A stretch of 29,316 nt of DNA from Myxococcales bacterium UBA1238 (GTDB taxonomy: Bacteria; Myxococcota_A; Bradymonadia; UBA7976; UBA1532). Position 1 is the first letter of the stretch. Every line of letters begins with the position of its first letter. The position numbers were made by a program, and so were the translations under genes. The DNA lies in assembly GCA_002309015.1 (NCBI GenBank), contig DBWM01000043.1:101880-131195 (forward strand). The letters run 5' to 3'. Below are positions 1 to 8,299 of this stretch, one piece after another. The notes beneath the pieces were generated by a model. The model saw only the letters and a program-made list of their open reading frames with translations. It did no database searches and was not told the DNA's origin.

Positions 1-1205
1 TGCCGGATGCAGGGCTTGTTGGTGGGAACCTCCACCACGTCCAAACCGTAGATGGCGGTGAACTCGTCCTCTTCGGTCTTGGCGGTACCGGTCATGCCGG
101 CGAGCTTTTTGTAAAGGCGGAAGTAGTTTTGGAATGAAATGGTCGCAAGTGTGTAGTTTTCGGCCTGAATCTCGACGCCTTCCTTGGCTTCGATCGCTTG
201 GTGGAGGCCGTCGGACCAGCGGCGTCCGGGCATTAAACGGCCGGTGTGCTCGTCGATGATGAGGACTTCGCCGTCTTTCACCAGATAGTTGACATCGCGG
301 CGATAAAGGGTGTGCGCGCGCAATGCGTTGTTGACATGGTGCAGCAATACGATGTTGCTGGGATCGTATAAGTTGCTGACTTGCAACAGCTTTTCGGCAT
401 ATTCGACGCCGTCTTCGGTGAGGGTGGCCGAATGCGCTTTTTCGTCGATGTTGTAGTGGATGTCCTTCTTGAGCTTGGGGATCAGCTTGTCGATGGCGAT
501 GTAAAGCTCGGAGGAATCCTCGGGGGCGCCGCTGATGATGAGCGGGGTGCGCGCTTCGTCGATCAGGATCGAGTCGACCTCATCGACGATGGCGAAGTTG
601 AGCTCCCGCTGCACATATTGCGAGAGGCTGTACTTCATGTTGTCGCGCAGATAGTCGAAGCCGAATTCGTTGTTCTGACCGTAGGTGATGTCGGCGTTGT
701 ATTCCTTCTGGCGCTCGATGTCGTCGAGGCCGTGGACGATGACGCCGGTGCTCAAGCCCAGCCAGCGGTAAAGCTGCCCCATCCATTCCGCGTCACGGCG
801 CGCAAGGTAGTCGTTGACGGTGACCACATGCACCCCGTGACCGCTTAACCCATTGAGATAACAGGGCATTGTGGCCACAAGGGTTTTGCCTTCACCGGTC
901 TTCATCTCGGCGATATGGCCTTTGTGCAGCGCGATACCGCCGATCATCTGCACGTCGTAAGGGCGCATGCCGAGCACGCGGATCGAAGCTTCGCGCACCA
1001 CAGCGAAGGATTCGACGAGAAGGTCATCCAGGCTCGCTCCCTGTTCGATTTTCTGTCGAAATTCTGCGGTCTTACCTTTGAGGGCATCGTCAGAAAGGGC
1101 GTGAATCTGTGGCTCCATCGCGGAGATGGCGCTGACCAATGGGCGGATCTTTTTGAGGGCGCGATCGTTGGCTGTGCCGAAGATCTTTTGCAAAAATTCA
1201 AACAT
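1..1205 (-). CDS. secA: SecA preprotein translocase ATPase, N-terminal 401 residues (3' end off window)
   Basis: ATP-driven motor that pushes signal-peptide-bearing proteins through SecYEG across the inner membrane. The first 401 codons are visible and the reading frame stays open to the left edge, so the C-terminal part (helical scaffold and any zinc-binding tail) is missing. The protein begins MFEFLQKIFG. Walker A is GEGKT at residues 104-108 and the DEAD-type Walker B is DEVD at 208-211, followed by the SecA signature SILIDEARTP; the spacing is as in classical SecA. The start ATG (1205-1203) follows a TGGAG about ten bases upstream. The gene lies 68 bases downstream of, and on the same strand as, the amidase gene. 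Several proteins in this window carry Sec signal peptides and would be SecA clients. Very sure of family and frame. Confidence 0.97.
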   Translation of the reverse strand, partial: MFEFLQKIFGTANDRALKKIRPLVSAISAMEPQIHALSDDALKGKTAEFRQKIEQGASLDDLLVESFAVVREASIRVLGMRPYDVQMIGGIALHKGHIAEMKTGEGKTLVATMPCYLNGLSGHGVHVVTVNDYLARRDAEWMGQLYRWLGLSTGVIVHGLDDIERQKEYNADITYGQNNEFGFDYLRDNMKYSLSQYVQRELNFAIVDEVDSILIDEARTPLIISGAPEDSSELYIAIDKLIPKLKKDIHYNIDEKAHSATLTEDGVEYAEKLLQVSNLYDPSNIVLLHHVNNALRAHTLYRRDVNYLVKDGEVLIIDEHTGRLMPGRRWSDGLHQAIEAKEGVEIQAENYTLATISFQNYFRLYKKLAGMTGTAKTEEDEFTAIYGLDVVEVPTNKPCIR

Positions 1206-1234
1206 AAGGAGGGACTCCAGGCGGAAAACGCCCC

Positions 1235-1262
1235 AATTTAGTCACGGGCTCGCGAATTTCAA
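1235..1262 (-). promoter_or_regulatory. Candidate sigma-70 promoter for secA
   Basis: Read on the minus strand, TTGAAA (-35, at 1262-1257) is followed after 16 bases by TAAATT (-10, at 1240-1235), about 30 bases before the secA ATG. The -35 matches 5 of 6 consensus bases and the -10 matches 4 of 6. It would give secA its own transcript independent of the amidase gene. Found by eye and not proven. Confidence 0.4.
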
Positions 1263-1273
1263 GTGTATGAATG

Positions 1274-4200
1274 TTAATCGCGACGGCGACGGGCGAGAAA
1301 GAGAGGCAGAGCGAGGAAGAGGCTCCATGGGGAGCGGTTCTGGAAGGGAAGGGCGCTGCATCCATCATCGCTGACGGAGGATTCATCATCGGAGTCGCCG
1401 GCGTCAGAATCTGTTGGATTCACTGGAGTTGCGTCAGAATGGCCGGCATCCGCTGTGCCAGAGTCGTCGCTGCCTGCGTCGGTTCCAGTGTTGCAGTCGT
1501 TGAGGGCGGAGTAGGGGCAAGGATCGCATTCATCTCTGACGCCGTCGCCGTCGGAATCAGGGGTGCCCTCGTCGGTGTAACCGTTGTGGTTGTCGTCGAT
1601 GCCGTTGCAGATCTCGGGCATGCATTTGGCCGGGTCCTGATTGGGGTTGTAAACCCGGGGGCAGTTGTCCTTGCAGTCGGGGATGCCGTCCTCGTCGAAG
1701 TCGTCGGGGTTGGTGTAGGGGCAAACATCGCAGGCGTCGCCGCGCCCGTCGCCGTCGCTGTCTTCCTGGCCGGGATTGTTGGCTTTGAGGCAGTTATCGC
1801 AGACGTCGCCGCGCCCGTCGCCGTCGCTGTCTTCCTGGCTGAGATTGCTGACTCTGAGGCAGTTATCGCAGGCGTCGCCGATGCCGTCGCCATCGGTGTC
1901 AGTTTGCGTGGGGTTGCGGACCAGGCGGCAGTTGTCGCATTCGTCGCCGCGCCCGTCGCCGTCGCTGTCTTCCTGGCCGGGGTTATAAACCTGAGCGCAG
2001 TTGTCTCTGCAGTCGGGCACGCCGTCGTTGTCGCTGTCGAGGCTGCTCGTCGTGCATTCGTCGCCTCCGCCGATGTTTTCGATGGGATTGGTGCCGGCGA
2101 TGCATTCCTCGGCGTTGGTTTTGCCGTCGTTATCGGTGTCGAGCTGGCCGTCGTTGCCGTTGCGCCAGTCAAACCCGTAGAGTCGTTCGCAGTCATCGGG
2201 GGCACCGTCGCCATCGAGATCGCCGCCTTCAATCTGGCCCAAAAAATAGTTGACGGATCGGGCGAAGATCGCATTTCGCTCTCTGTGCGGATAGATCGCT
2301 TCGAGGGGGGTGCCAAAAAAGATGACTTTGTCGTTGTAAATCGCTGCGCCTTCGCCGCTGTCGGCATAGGTCATGGCGACCGATGAACCTGAGAGGGCAG
2401 CAAAAACATCGGGATATTTGACTTCATAGGTGCCGTGCTGGCCGTCGTCGAGATGGAGCTCGGTTAAGCCTGCAAACGGGCCGTTTGAGCTGGCGGTCAG
2501 GCCCATGGACTGGGCGTCGTCCTTTACGTAATTGGCGCCTACAACGCCGGTTAAGAAGCTGTCATCATGGAGCTTTTCTTTTAAGTAGTACCCAATCTCT
2601 TCGCCCGAGAGCAGCAGTTTTCCGCCCGCGTTTACATATTGGGTGAGCTTGCTGCGCATGCTGGCCGAGAGCGCTTCGTGCTCCGAGGAATCTTTACCGA
2701 CTGCGACATCGACGAACTGGTAATTCGATAATGAAATCGAGCCGTTATCAACGTTTTCGTCGAGTGTGCCGTCAAAGAAAAAGTCGCCTTCAACGCTGCC
2801 CAGACCTTCCCCGTGATCGACCGCATAGCTGAAATCGTTGTCGATTTCCTGGCACCAGGCGTCGCGGCGATCGAAAGCGCCCACGTAAAGTCCCTGTGCG
2901 GGTTGCTCGACGGTGCTGCTCAGCTGGGCGCCCCGGAATCTGGCGGTGACCGCCTGGCTCGCAAAGCCTTCGCCGGTGTTGTTAAAGGCCGCAACTCTAA
3001 AATGATAGACCGTTCGCGGCGTGAGATTGTCGAGCGAAATGCTGGTGCCCTGAACGATCTGCCCGTTGTTGAATCCGCGACCGCTGGCTGAGGTGTAGAG
3101 CCTGTAGCCTGTGGCGCCCGGGACCGCAGTCCACGAGATTTTAAGCGTTCCATCCCGTTGATTTTGCGCCAGAAGTCCTTCGGGGCGTTCGGGAGGCGGA
3201 GGCAGGCTGCTGTCGCTTGCAAAATAGCGGGCGAGACCGGCGATGATGCCTCGGGCGATCTCTTCGCGCCAGCGGGGATCGTGCATGGCCTGGTTGTCGG
3301 TCATGCGGCGCGAGTCTGAGGAATGCGTGTTGTCGAAGAAGGCGGATTCCACGAGGATTGCAGGGTAATTCCCGAAATGTTCGCGGACTTCGGCCAAATC
3401 CTTAACGTATTTCCCCCGATCTCCAAATGAGGCATCCCATTGCTGACGCAAGGTTTCGAGCATCGCGCTGTGCACGCTGTTGAGCAATGCGCGCGAGCCG
3501 GGAGGGAAGTCGCAGTTGGTGGCTCTGTCGCTGCTGGAATCGTCGCCATATGCGGTACTGCCGTATTGATTGGCTCTGGCCTGCGTGTAACTGCCGTAAA
3601 TTTCGCAAGAAAATCGGTAGGTTGAAACGCCGTTGGCGGTGGTGCCGGTGGAGGATGTGCTGCCCGCAGCGTTGCCGTGAAAAGAGACGTAGGCATCGGG
3701 CTTAAAGGCGCTCGCGTAGCGCGGCCGGACGTTGGGATCGGTGTTGCTGTCGACGGATCCGGAGATCAGGGAGGGCAGGCTGCTGTTCACGCTGCTGGCA
3801 GTGGGCGGAATGCCTGCAGAGCGGATGTATTCGACCGCAGACATTTGCCACCAGGGCTTTTTGGACTCTTCGTGGGTGCCGCCGCCAAATCGGATCGCAT
3901 CTGCGATGGTGGCGCCGTCGCCGGAACTCTTTAAAACGACGGAACTTTCGGGCCCAAAGACATATTCGCCCAAATCCAGCCAGCTGTCGCCCGGACGCTG
4001 CTGGTTGACGCAAACGGTGGTGGTGCCGCCCACATGGTTGACGTCGTAGCAGGCATTCGTGGTGCGGTTTGAGCCCTCGAGGTACCGAACGCTCAGACGG
4101 TGAGTCTCTTCTTGTGTAAATCCAGGGAGATAGGTGAAGGTTGAGCCTTCGCCCTGGGCAGCCAGATAGTTGTTGTTGTAGCCACCGGAGCTGCTGCCGG

Positions 4201-4999
4201 AAGACCAGCTGCCTGTTTGGGAAGTCCGCGCGCTGTCTGTGTTATCGATGATCAGCTCGGAGTTGAAGCCCATGTCGGCGTCGCGCACGTTGACGATTTC
4301 GGCTCCGGCCTTTTGCAGCAGCGGGATGATCTCGTTGTTCATCACCTCGGCATTAAAGAAATCTTCGGTGATGCCGCGCGCATTTTGACCATTTTTCCAT
4401 TTATATTCGCTGCGTTGGGTCTTCCATCCCCCCGATCCGTTTTGCTGCCAGCCGTGACCCGCAGAGACCGCGATGCGCCGGCCTGAGAGCGCGCCCTGAC
4501 GCGTCGCATTGGGCATTTGCACCATTTTGTTTGCAGCTTTGCGCTGTTGGATTTCTTCCGCAGCCTGCTCGACGAGAGCGATCTCTTCTGCGCTGAGTCC
4601 TCCGGCTCCTCTCAGGCGCACGGGCGCTTCATCGCTCGATTTTTGCCACCAAAGCTCCACGCCATTGATCAATTGAAGACCGCTGAAGGCGCCGCCAAAG
4701 GTTTCCATGCGCATTTCGCTGATGTCGGGCGAGTCGCAGTCAAAATGGCCTCCGAGAACCAATTTCCACGTTCCGCTCTGGAGTTGCGTCGCTTCGATCA
4801 GCCGCATGTCTTCCGGAAACAGCGATCGGTCACCAAATTGGGCCAAATGCTCGATCACCGTCGAAATCCTTTGGGACTCGGGGAGTTTGAGCAAGGCTTC
4901 TTCCGATTGGGCTGCGGCGGATGTGGATTCAACCTCAGGTTCTGCAAGCGCGCTGCAAGGCAGAGCGAGCCCGAGCGAAAAGGCGATGGCTTTACGCAT
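1274..4999 (-). CDS. Secreted N-acetylmuramoyl-L-alanine amidase with golvesin-like insert, FnIII, GATase-like region, TSP3 repeats and MYXO-CTERM-like tail
   Basis: 1241 residues. A Sec signal peptide (about 1-19, ending CSALA) leads into an Amidase_3 zinc hydrolase that would cut the amide bond between MurNAc and the stem peptide. Likely zinc ligands are His182 (SAGHGW), Glu212 (GITEDFF) and His441 (VSFHGNAA), with catalytic Glu551 (ILVESAFFDN). Between Glu212 and His441 sits a domain of about 115 residues resembling golvesin C-terminal/xanthan-lyase modules (roughly 260-375). After the catalytic part come a fibronectin type III domain (600-690), an alpha/beta region resembling GATase-like modules (695-930), Asp-rich thrombospondin type-3 repeats (932-1165), a low-complexity Asp/Ser linker, and a MYXO-CTERM-like tail: Cys1214, hydrophobic WSLFLALPLFLA, then RRRR. 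An SD AAGGG precedes the ATG. It should be exported, processed at the tail Cys and displayed on the cell surface or shed. Amidase, TSP3 and tail are firm; the GATase-like assignment is moderate. Confidence 0.9.
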   Translation of the reverse strand: MRKAIAFSLGLALPCSALAEPEVESTSAAAQSEEALLKLPESQRISTVIEHLAQFGDRSLFPEDMRLIEATQLQSGTWKLVLGGHFDCDSPDISEMRMETFGGAFSGLQLINGVELWWQKSSDEAPVRLRGAGGLSAEEIALVEQAAEEIQQRKAANKMVQMPNATRQGALSGRRIAVSAGHGWQQNGSGGWKTQRSEYKWKNGQNARGITEDFFNAEVMNNEIIPLLQKAGAEIVNVRDADMGFNSELIIDNTDSARTSQTGSWSSGSSSGGYNNNYLAAQGEGSTFTYLPGFTQEETHRLSVRYLEGSNRTTNACYDVNHVGGTTTVCVNQQRPGDSWLDLGEYVFGPESSVVLKSSGDGATIADAIRFGGGTHEESKKPWWQMSAVEYIRSAGIPPTASSVNSSLPSLISGSVDSNTDPNVRPRYASAFKPDAYVSFHGNAAGSTSSTGTTANGVSTYRFSCEIYGSYTQARANQYGSTAYGDDSSSDRATNCDFPPGSRALLNSVHSAMLETLRQQWDASFGDRGKYVKDLAEVREHFGNYPAILVESAFFDNTHSSDSRRMTDNQAMHDPRWREEIARGIIAGLARYFASDSSLPPPPERPEGLLAQNQRDGTLKISWTAVPGATGYRLYTSASGRGFNNGQIVQGTSISLDNLTPRTVYHFRVAAFNNTGEGFASQAVTARFRGAQLSSTVEQPAQGLYVGAFDRRDAWCQEIDNDFSYAVDHGEGLGSVEGDFFFDGTLDENVDNGSISLSNYQFVDVAVGKDSSEHEALSASMRSKLTQYVNAGGKLLLSGEEIGYYLKEKLHDDSFLTGVVGANYVKDDAQSMGLTASSNGPFAGLTELHLDDGQHGTYEVKYPDVFAALSGSSVAMTYADSGEGAAIYNDKVIFFGTPLEAIYPHRERNAIFARSVNYFLGQIEGGDLDGDGAPDDCERLYGFDWRNGNDGQLDTDNDGKTNAEECIAGTNPIENIGGGDECTTSSLDSDNDGVPDCRDNCAQVYNPGQEDSDGDGRGDECDNCRLVRNPTQTDTDGDGIGDACDNCLRVSNLSQEDSDGDGRGDVCDNCLKANNPGQEDSDGDGRGDACDVCPYTNPDDFDEDGIPDCKDNCPRVYNPNQDPAKCMPEICNGIDDNHNGYTDEGTPDSDGDGVRDECDPCPYSALNDCNTGTDAGSDDSGTADAGHSDATPVNPTDSDAGDSDDESSVSDDGCSALPFQNRSPWSLFLALPLFLARRRRD
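1735..1976. repeat. Three identical 35-bp blocks encoding TSP3 repeat cores
   Basis: The same 35-base block occurs at 1735-1769, 1804-1838 and 1942-1976. Copy spacing is 69 and 138 bases, i.e. one and two 23-codon units. On the coding (minus) strand it encodes the QEDSDGDGRGD core of the calcium-binding repeats. An intervening diverged copy near 1873-1907 completes the array. The nucleotide identity suggests recent duplication or gene conversion within the gene. Confidence 0.9.
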
Positions 5000-5000
5000 A

Positions 5001-5012
5001 AAGGGTACCCTT
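5001..5012. promoter_or_regulatory. Perfect 12-bp palindrome overlapping the amidase ribosome binding site
   Basis: AAGGGTACCCTT is a perfect palindrome directly upstream of the amidase ATG (4999-4997). It contains the AAGGG that acts as Shine-Dalgarno sequence on the minus strand, 8 bases from the start. It could be an operator half-site pair, or could fold on the mRNA as a 4-bp stem with a GTAC loop. The role is inferred only from position. Confidence 0.3.
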
Positions 5013-5131
5013 GTTGTTCAAAGAGGAGAGGTTTGGAACGCTTCGCTTTTGAAAATGCGCAGTTCTGAAGAGCTCCCGATCGAGTTTTTCGGTTGGAAAA
5101 ATGGGCTCAGAAAACGGGCTGCACATCGTTC

Positions 5132-5170
5132 ACCTTCGATGTTCACCTTCGATCGGGGATGACCTTCGAT
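5132..5170 (+). repeat. Three direct repeats of ACCTTCGAT upstream of gcvP
   Basis: ACCTTCGAT occurs at 5132-5140, 5145-5153 and 5162-5170, that is at 13- and 17-base spacing. Copies 2 and 3 extend to ACCTTCGATCGGG. Each copy includes half of a TCGA/CGATCG palindrome. The location between divergent genes is compatible with a multi-site operator, but no function is shown. Confidence 0.55.
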
Positions 5171-5363
5171 CGGGCATCCTTTCAGCGAGACGTGGCCTTA
5201 AAAATACCCCACAGCAGGCCTGAAATCCAAGGGAAGATGCCGATTTTGGCGCAGATTGCGCGGGCTTGCGCGCGTAAAAGATGCAATTCTCCTTCGCCTT
5301 GAGCAGGCCTTAGAGTATTTTGACGGCCAGCCTTTGGACTGAGGCGTGAAACAGGAATCAAAA

Positions 5364-8198
5364 ATGACTTTAAAAACAGAACAAGTATTTGAAAACCAAG
5401 ATCTTTTTTTGAATCGACATGTGAGCCATTCGGAAGCAGAGCAAAAAGAGATGCTCGATGTGGTGGGCGCTTCGAGTCTGGACGAACTGATCGATCAGAC
5501 GGTGCCCGAATCGATCCGCCTGCGCCGGCCGCTCGATTTGCCTGCGCCCAGGGGAGAGATGGCTGCGCTTTCGGAACTGCGCGAAATCATGGGCAAAAAC
5601 CGCATTTTTAAGAGCCTCATCGGGCAGGGCTATTACGGCACCGAGACGCCCAACGTGATTCTGCGCAATTTGCTCGAAAATCCGGGATGGTACACGCAAT
5701 ACACGCCTTATCAGGCCGAGATCAGCCAGGGACGCCTGGAGCTTTTGCTGGCGTTTCAGACGATGGTGGCGGATTTGACGGCTTTGCCCGTAGCGAACGC
5801 GTCGCTGCTCGATGAAGGGACCGCGGCGGCGGAGGCGATGGCGATGTGCTATCGCGCAGCAAAAGGTAAAAAGCCTGTATTCTTCGCATCTTCCGACCTG
5901 TTCCCCCAAACGCTGGCGGTCTTGCAGACCCGCGCATCGGCTCTCGGGATTGAGCTTCGGGTGGGGGCGCCGGAAACCCTCGACGATCTCTCCGGTATCT
6001 GCGGTGCGATCGTTCAATATCCAAATAAATTCGGCTATTTAAAAGATTACTCCCCGCTGTCGGAAAAGCTGCATCAGGCCGGGGCGCTGCTGGTTGTGGC
6101 CTGCGATCTCTTGTCGCTCGTGCAGCTGAAGGCGCCGGGTGAATTTGGAGCCGACATCGCGGTGGGATCGGCGCAGCGCTTTGGGAATCCCATGTGGTTT
6201 GGTGGCCCGCACGCCGCTTTTATGGCGACGACCGACGCGCTCAAGCGGCAGATGCCGGGGCGTCTGGTGGGCGTTTCGAAGGATGCGGAAGGCAGGGATG
6301 CGTATCGGCTTTCGCTTCAAACGCGCGAGCAGCATGTGCGCCGCGAAAAAGCGACGAGCAATATCTGCACGGCTCAGGCACTTTGTGCCATGATTTCAAC
6401 TTGTTATGCGATTTATCACGGCCCGCAGGGCTTAAAACAGATTGCCGCCCGCGTGCACGGGCTGACCGATATTCTGCGCCGGGGACTGACGCGGCTGGGC
6501 TATGCGGTGGGCAAGATCCCGTTTTTTGACACGATTTCGGTGCCCGTGGATGCCGAGTCCGAAGAGATGCTCTATCAGGCCGCGCTCGACCAGCAGATCA
6601 ATTTGCGTCGCACGCCGGGGCGCCTGGGCATTTCGCTCGATGAAACCTGCGATTTGGCGCTGCTCGACAAGCTCTTTGCGCTGTTTGCCTGCGGAGCCGA
6701 GGTGCCGTTTTCGGCGCAGAGCATCGAAAAGGAGGCGCACAGCGAGGCGGATCCCCAATTCCGGCGGCAGTCTCCGTTTCTGCAGCATCCCGTGTTTTCA
6801 AAATTCCACAGTGAACACGAGATGTTACGCTACCTTTACCGCTTGCAGGAACGCGATATTTCGCTCACGCGCTCGATGATCCCGCTGGGTTCCTGCACGA
6901 TGAAGCTGAACCCCACCACCTGCATGCTGCCGATTTCCTGGCCTGAGGTAACCGCGATCCATCCCTTTGCGCCCAAAGATCAATGGCCGGGGTATGAGGA
7001 GCTCATTCAAAAATTAACGTCGTATCTGACCGAAATCACTGGATTTAAAGGCGTTTCTTTCCAGCCAAACGCGGGGGCTGCGGGTGAATACAGCGGGCTC
7101 AAGGTGATCGCCGCATGGCACAAGTCCCGTGGTGACGAAAAGCGCAAGGTTTGCCTGATCCCGGCCTCGGCGCACGGCACGAACCCCGCATCGGCGGTGA
7201 TGGCGGGCTTCGAGGTGGTCACCGTCGCCTGCACCGGAAAAGGCGACATCGATCTCGATGATTTGCGTGAAAAATCAGAGCGTTACGCGGATCAACTGGG
7301 CGCGCTGATGATCACCTATCCGAGCACCCACGGCGTTTTTGAAGAAGGCATCGTCGAGATTTGCCGCATCGTGCATGCGCATGGCGGCCTGGTTTACTTT
7401 GACGGCGCCAACATGAACGCCGAGGTGGGCCTTTGCAGACCGGGCGATTTGGGCGCGGATGTCTGCCATCTGAACCTGCATAAAACCTTTGCGAGCCCTC
7501 ACGGCGGCGGCGGACCGGGCGTAGGCCCCATCTGCGTCTCTGAAGCGCTGGTGCCGTTTTTGCCTGGGGCAGGCCAGGTTGGACCTGTTTCATCGGCGCC
7601 GTTCGGAAGTGCGGGCATTTTGCCGATCGCGTATCTTTACATCGAAATGATGGGCGCAGAAGGCCTCGCCGCCGCTTCTAAATATGCGATCCTAAACGCA
7701 AATTACATGGCTGAGCGCCTGAAGGTCGCCTATCCTGTGCTCTATCGCGGGGCGCACGGCCGCGTGGCGCACGAGTTCATTTTGGATTGCAACGCGTTTA
7801 AGGCTTCGGCCGACATCGACGTGGACGACATCGCCAAGCGTTTGATGGATTTCGGTTTTCATGCGCCCACCATGTCGTTCCCGGTGCACGGCACGCTGAT
7901 GATCGAGCCCACCGAAAGCGAATCGAAGGCAGAACTCGATCGTCTCTGCGATGCTCTGCTCGAAATCCGTAGTGAAATCGCAGAGATAGAGGCACAAAAA
8001 GCGGACCGTGCAGACAACCTGCTCAAATCCGCGCCGCATACGGCCGAATCTCTTCTGACCGCCGAATGGCCCCACGGCTACAGCCGACAAAAAGCCGCTT
8101 ATCCTCTCGATTTTGTTAAAGAAAACAAATATTGGCCGCCCGTTTCGCGCATCGACAACACCTACGGTGATCGGCATTTGGTCTGCCTGCTGCCGTAA
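5364..8198 (+). CDS. gcvP: Glycine dehydrogenase (decarboxylating), single-chain P-protein of the glycine cleavage system
   Basis: Pyridoxal-phosphate enzyme that decarboxylates glycine and passes the aminomethyl group to the lipoyl arm of GcvH. At 944 residues it has the length of the fused alpha-beta form: an N-terminal half (with EISQGRLELLLAFQTMVADL and VGSAQRFGNPMWFGGPHAAF) and a catalytic C-terminal half. The Schiff-base lysine is Lys707 in HLNLHKTFASPHGGGGPG. The frame is open from a GTG at 5346, but ATG 5364 is preferred: AGGA at 5353-5356 is 7 bases upstream of it, while GTG 5346 has GAGG only one base away. No gcvT, gcvH or lpd gene is adjacent, so the partners must be elsewhere. 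Family assignment is certain. Confidence 0.97.
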   Translation: MTLKTEQVFENQDLFLNRHVSHSEAEQKEMLDVVGASSLDELIDQTVPESIRLRRPLDLPAPRGEMAALSELREIMGKNRIFKSLIGQGYYGTETPNVILRNLLENPGWYTQYTPYQAEISQGRLELLLAFQTMVADLTALPVANASLLDEGTAAAEAMAMCYRAAKGKKPVFFASSDLFPQTLAVLQTRASALGIELRVGAPETLDDLSGICGAIVQYPNKFGYLKDYSPLSEKLHQAGALLVVACDLLSLVQLKAPGEFGADIAVGSAQRFGNPMWFGGPHAAFMATTDALKRQMPGRLVGVSKDAEGRDAYRLSLQTREQHVRREKATSNICTAQALCAMISTCYAIYHGPQGLKQIAARVHGLTDILRRGLTRLGYAVGKIPFFDTISVPVDAESEEMLYQAALDQQINLRRTPGRLGISLDETCDLALLDKLFALFACGAEVPFSAQSIEKEAHSEADPQFRRQSPFLQHPVFSKFHSEHEMLRYLYRLQERDISLTRSMIPLGSCTMKLNPTTCMLPISWPEVTAIHPFAPKDQWPGYEELIQKLTSYLTEITGFKGVSFQPNAGAAGEYSGLKVIAAWHKSRGDEKRKVCLIPASAHGTNPASAVMAGFEVVTVACTGKGDIDLDDLREKSERYADQLGALMITYPSTHGVFEEGIVEICRIVHAHGGLVYFDGANMNAEVGLCRPGDLGADVCHLNLHKTFASPHGGGGPGVGPICVSEALVPFLPGAGQVGPVSSAPFGSAGILPIAYLYIEMMGAEGLAAASKYAILNANYMAERLKVAYPVLYRGAHGRVAHEFILDCNAFKASADIDVDDIAKRLMDFGFHAPTMSFPVHGTLMIEPTESESKAELDRLCDALLEIRSEIAEIEAQKADRADNLLKSAPHTAESLLTAEWPHGYSRQKAAYPLDFVKENKYWPPVSRIDNTYGDRHLVCLLP

Positions 8199-8217
8199 CC
8201 GTCAAAAACCGCGATTC

Positions 8218-8246
8218 TTGACAGTCTCAAGACGGCGCCCTAACCT
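8218..8246 (+). promoter_or_regulatory. Possible promoter for the outer-membrane protein gene
   Basis: A perfect TTGACA (8218-8223) is followed after 17 bases by TAACCT (8241-8246), a poor -10 (3 of 6 matches). It lies in the 101-base gap after gcvP. The -35 is part of a small inverted repeat, CTTGA...TCAAG (8217-8231). Weak evidence. Confidence 0.3.
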
Positions 8247-8299
8247 GCGAGCGTTTTCGATTGCGCTCTTTTTGAGGGCTTTGGCACAGGAGAATGCGA

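Larger units (their letters stand above)
5000..5363. other. Divergent intergenic region between the amidase gene and gcvP
   Basis: No convincing gene lies in these 364 bases. It holds the palindrome at 5001-5012, three copies of ACCTTCGAT (5132-5140, 5145-5153, 5162-5170) and an alternating GC-rich patch near 5255-5275. It must contain the promoters of two divergent genes, but no clear -35/-10 pair was found. There is no glycine-riboswitch core motif in front of gcvP. Confidence 0.6.

Noticed and set aside
1735..1976. CRISPR-like regular 35-base repeats
   Set aside because: The repeats are coding, spaced in multiples of 69 bases, and the intervening sequence encodes further TSP3 repeats rather than unrelated spacers.
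1271..2386. 371-residue plus-strand reading frame rich in Val/Ala repeats
   Set aside because: It is the antisense shadow of the TSP3-repeat part of the amidase; its repeats simply mirror the Asp/Gly codons, and the amidase frame has clear domains.
5000..5363. Glycine riboswitch before gcvP
   Set aside because: A GGAGAG occurs near 5025, but the conserved aptamer core and the second characteristic segments are missing, and the GGAGAG lies far from gcvP.
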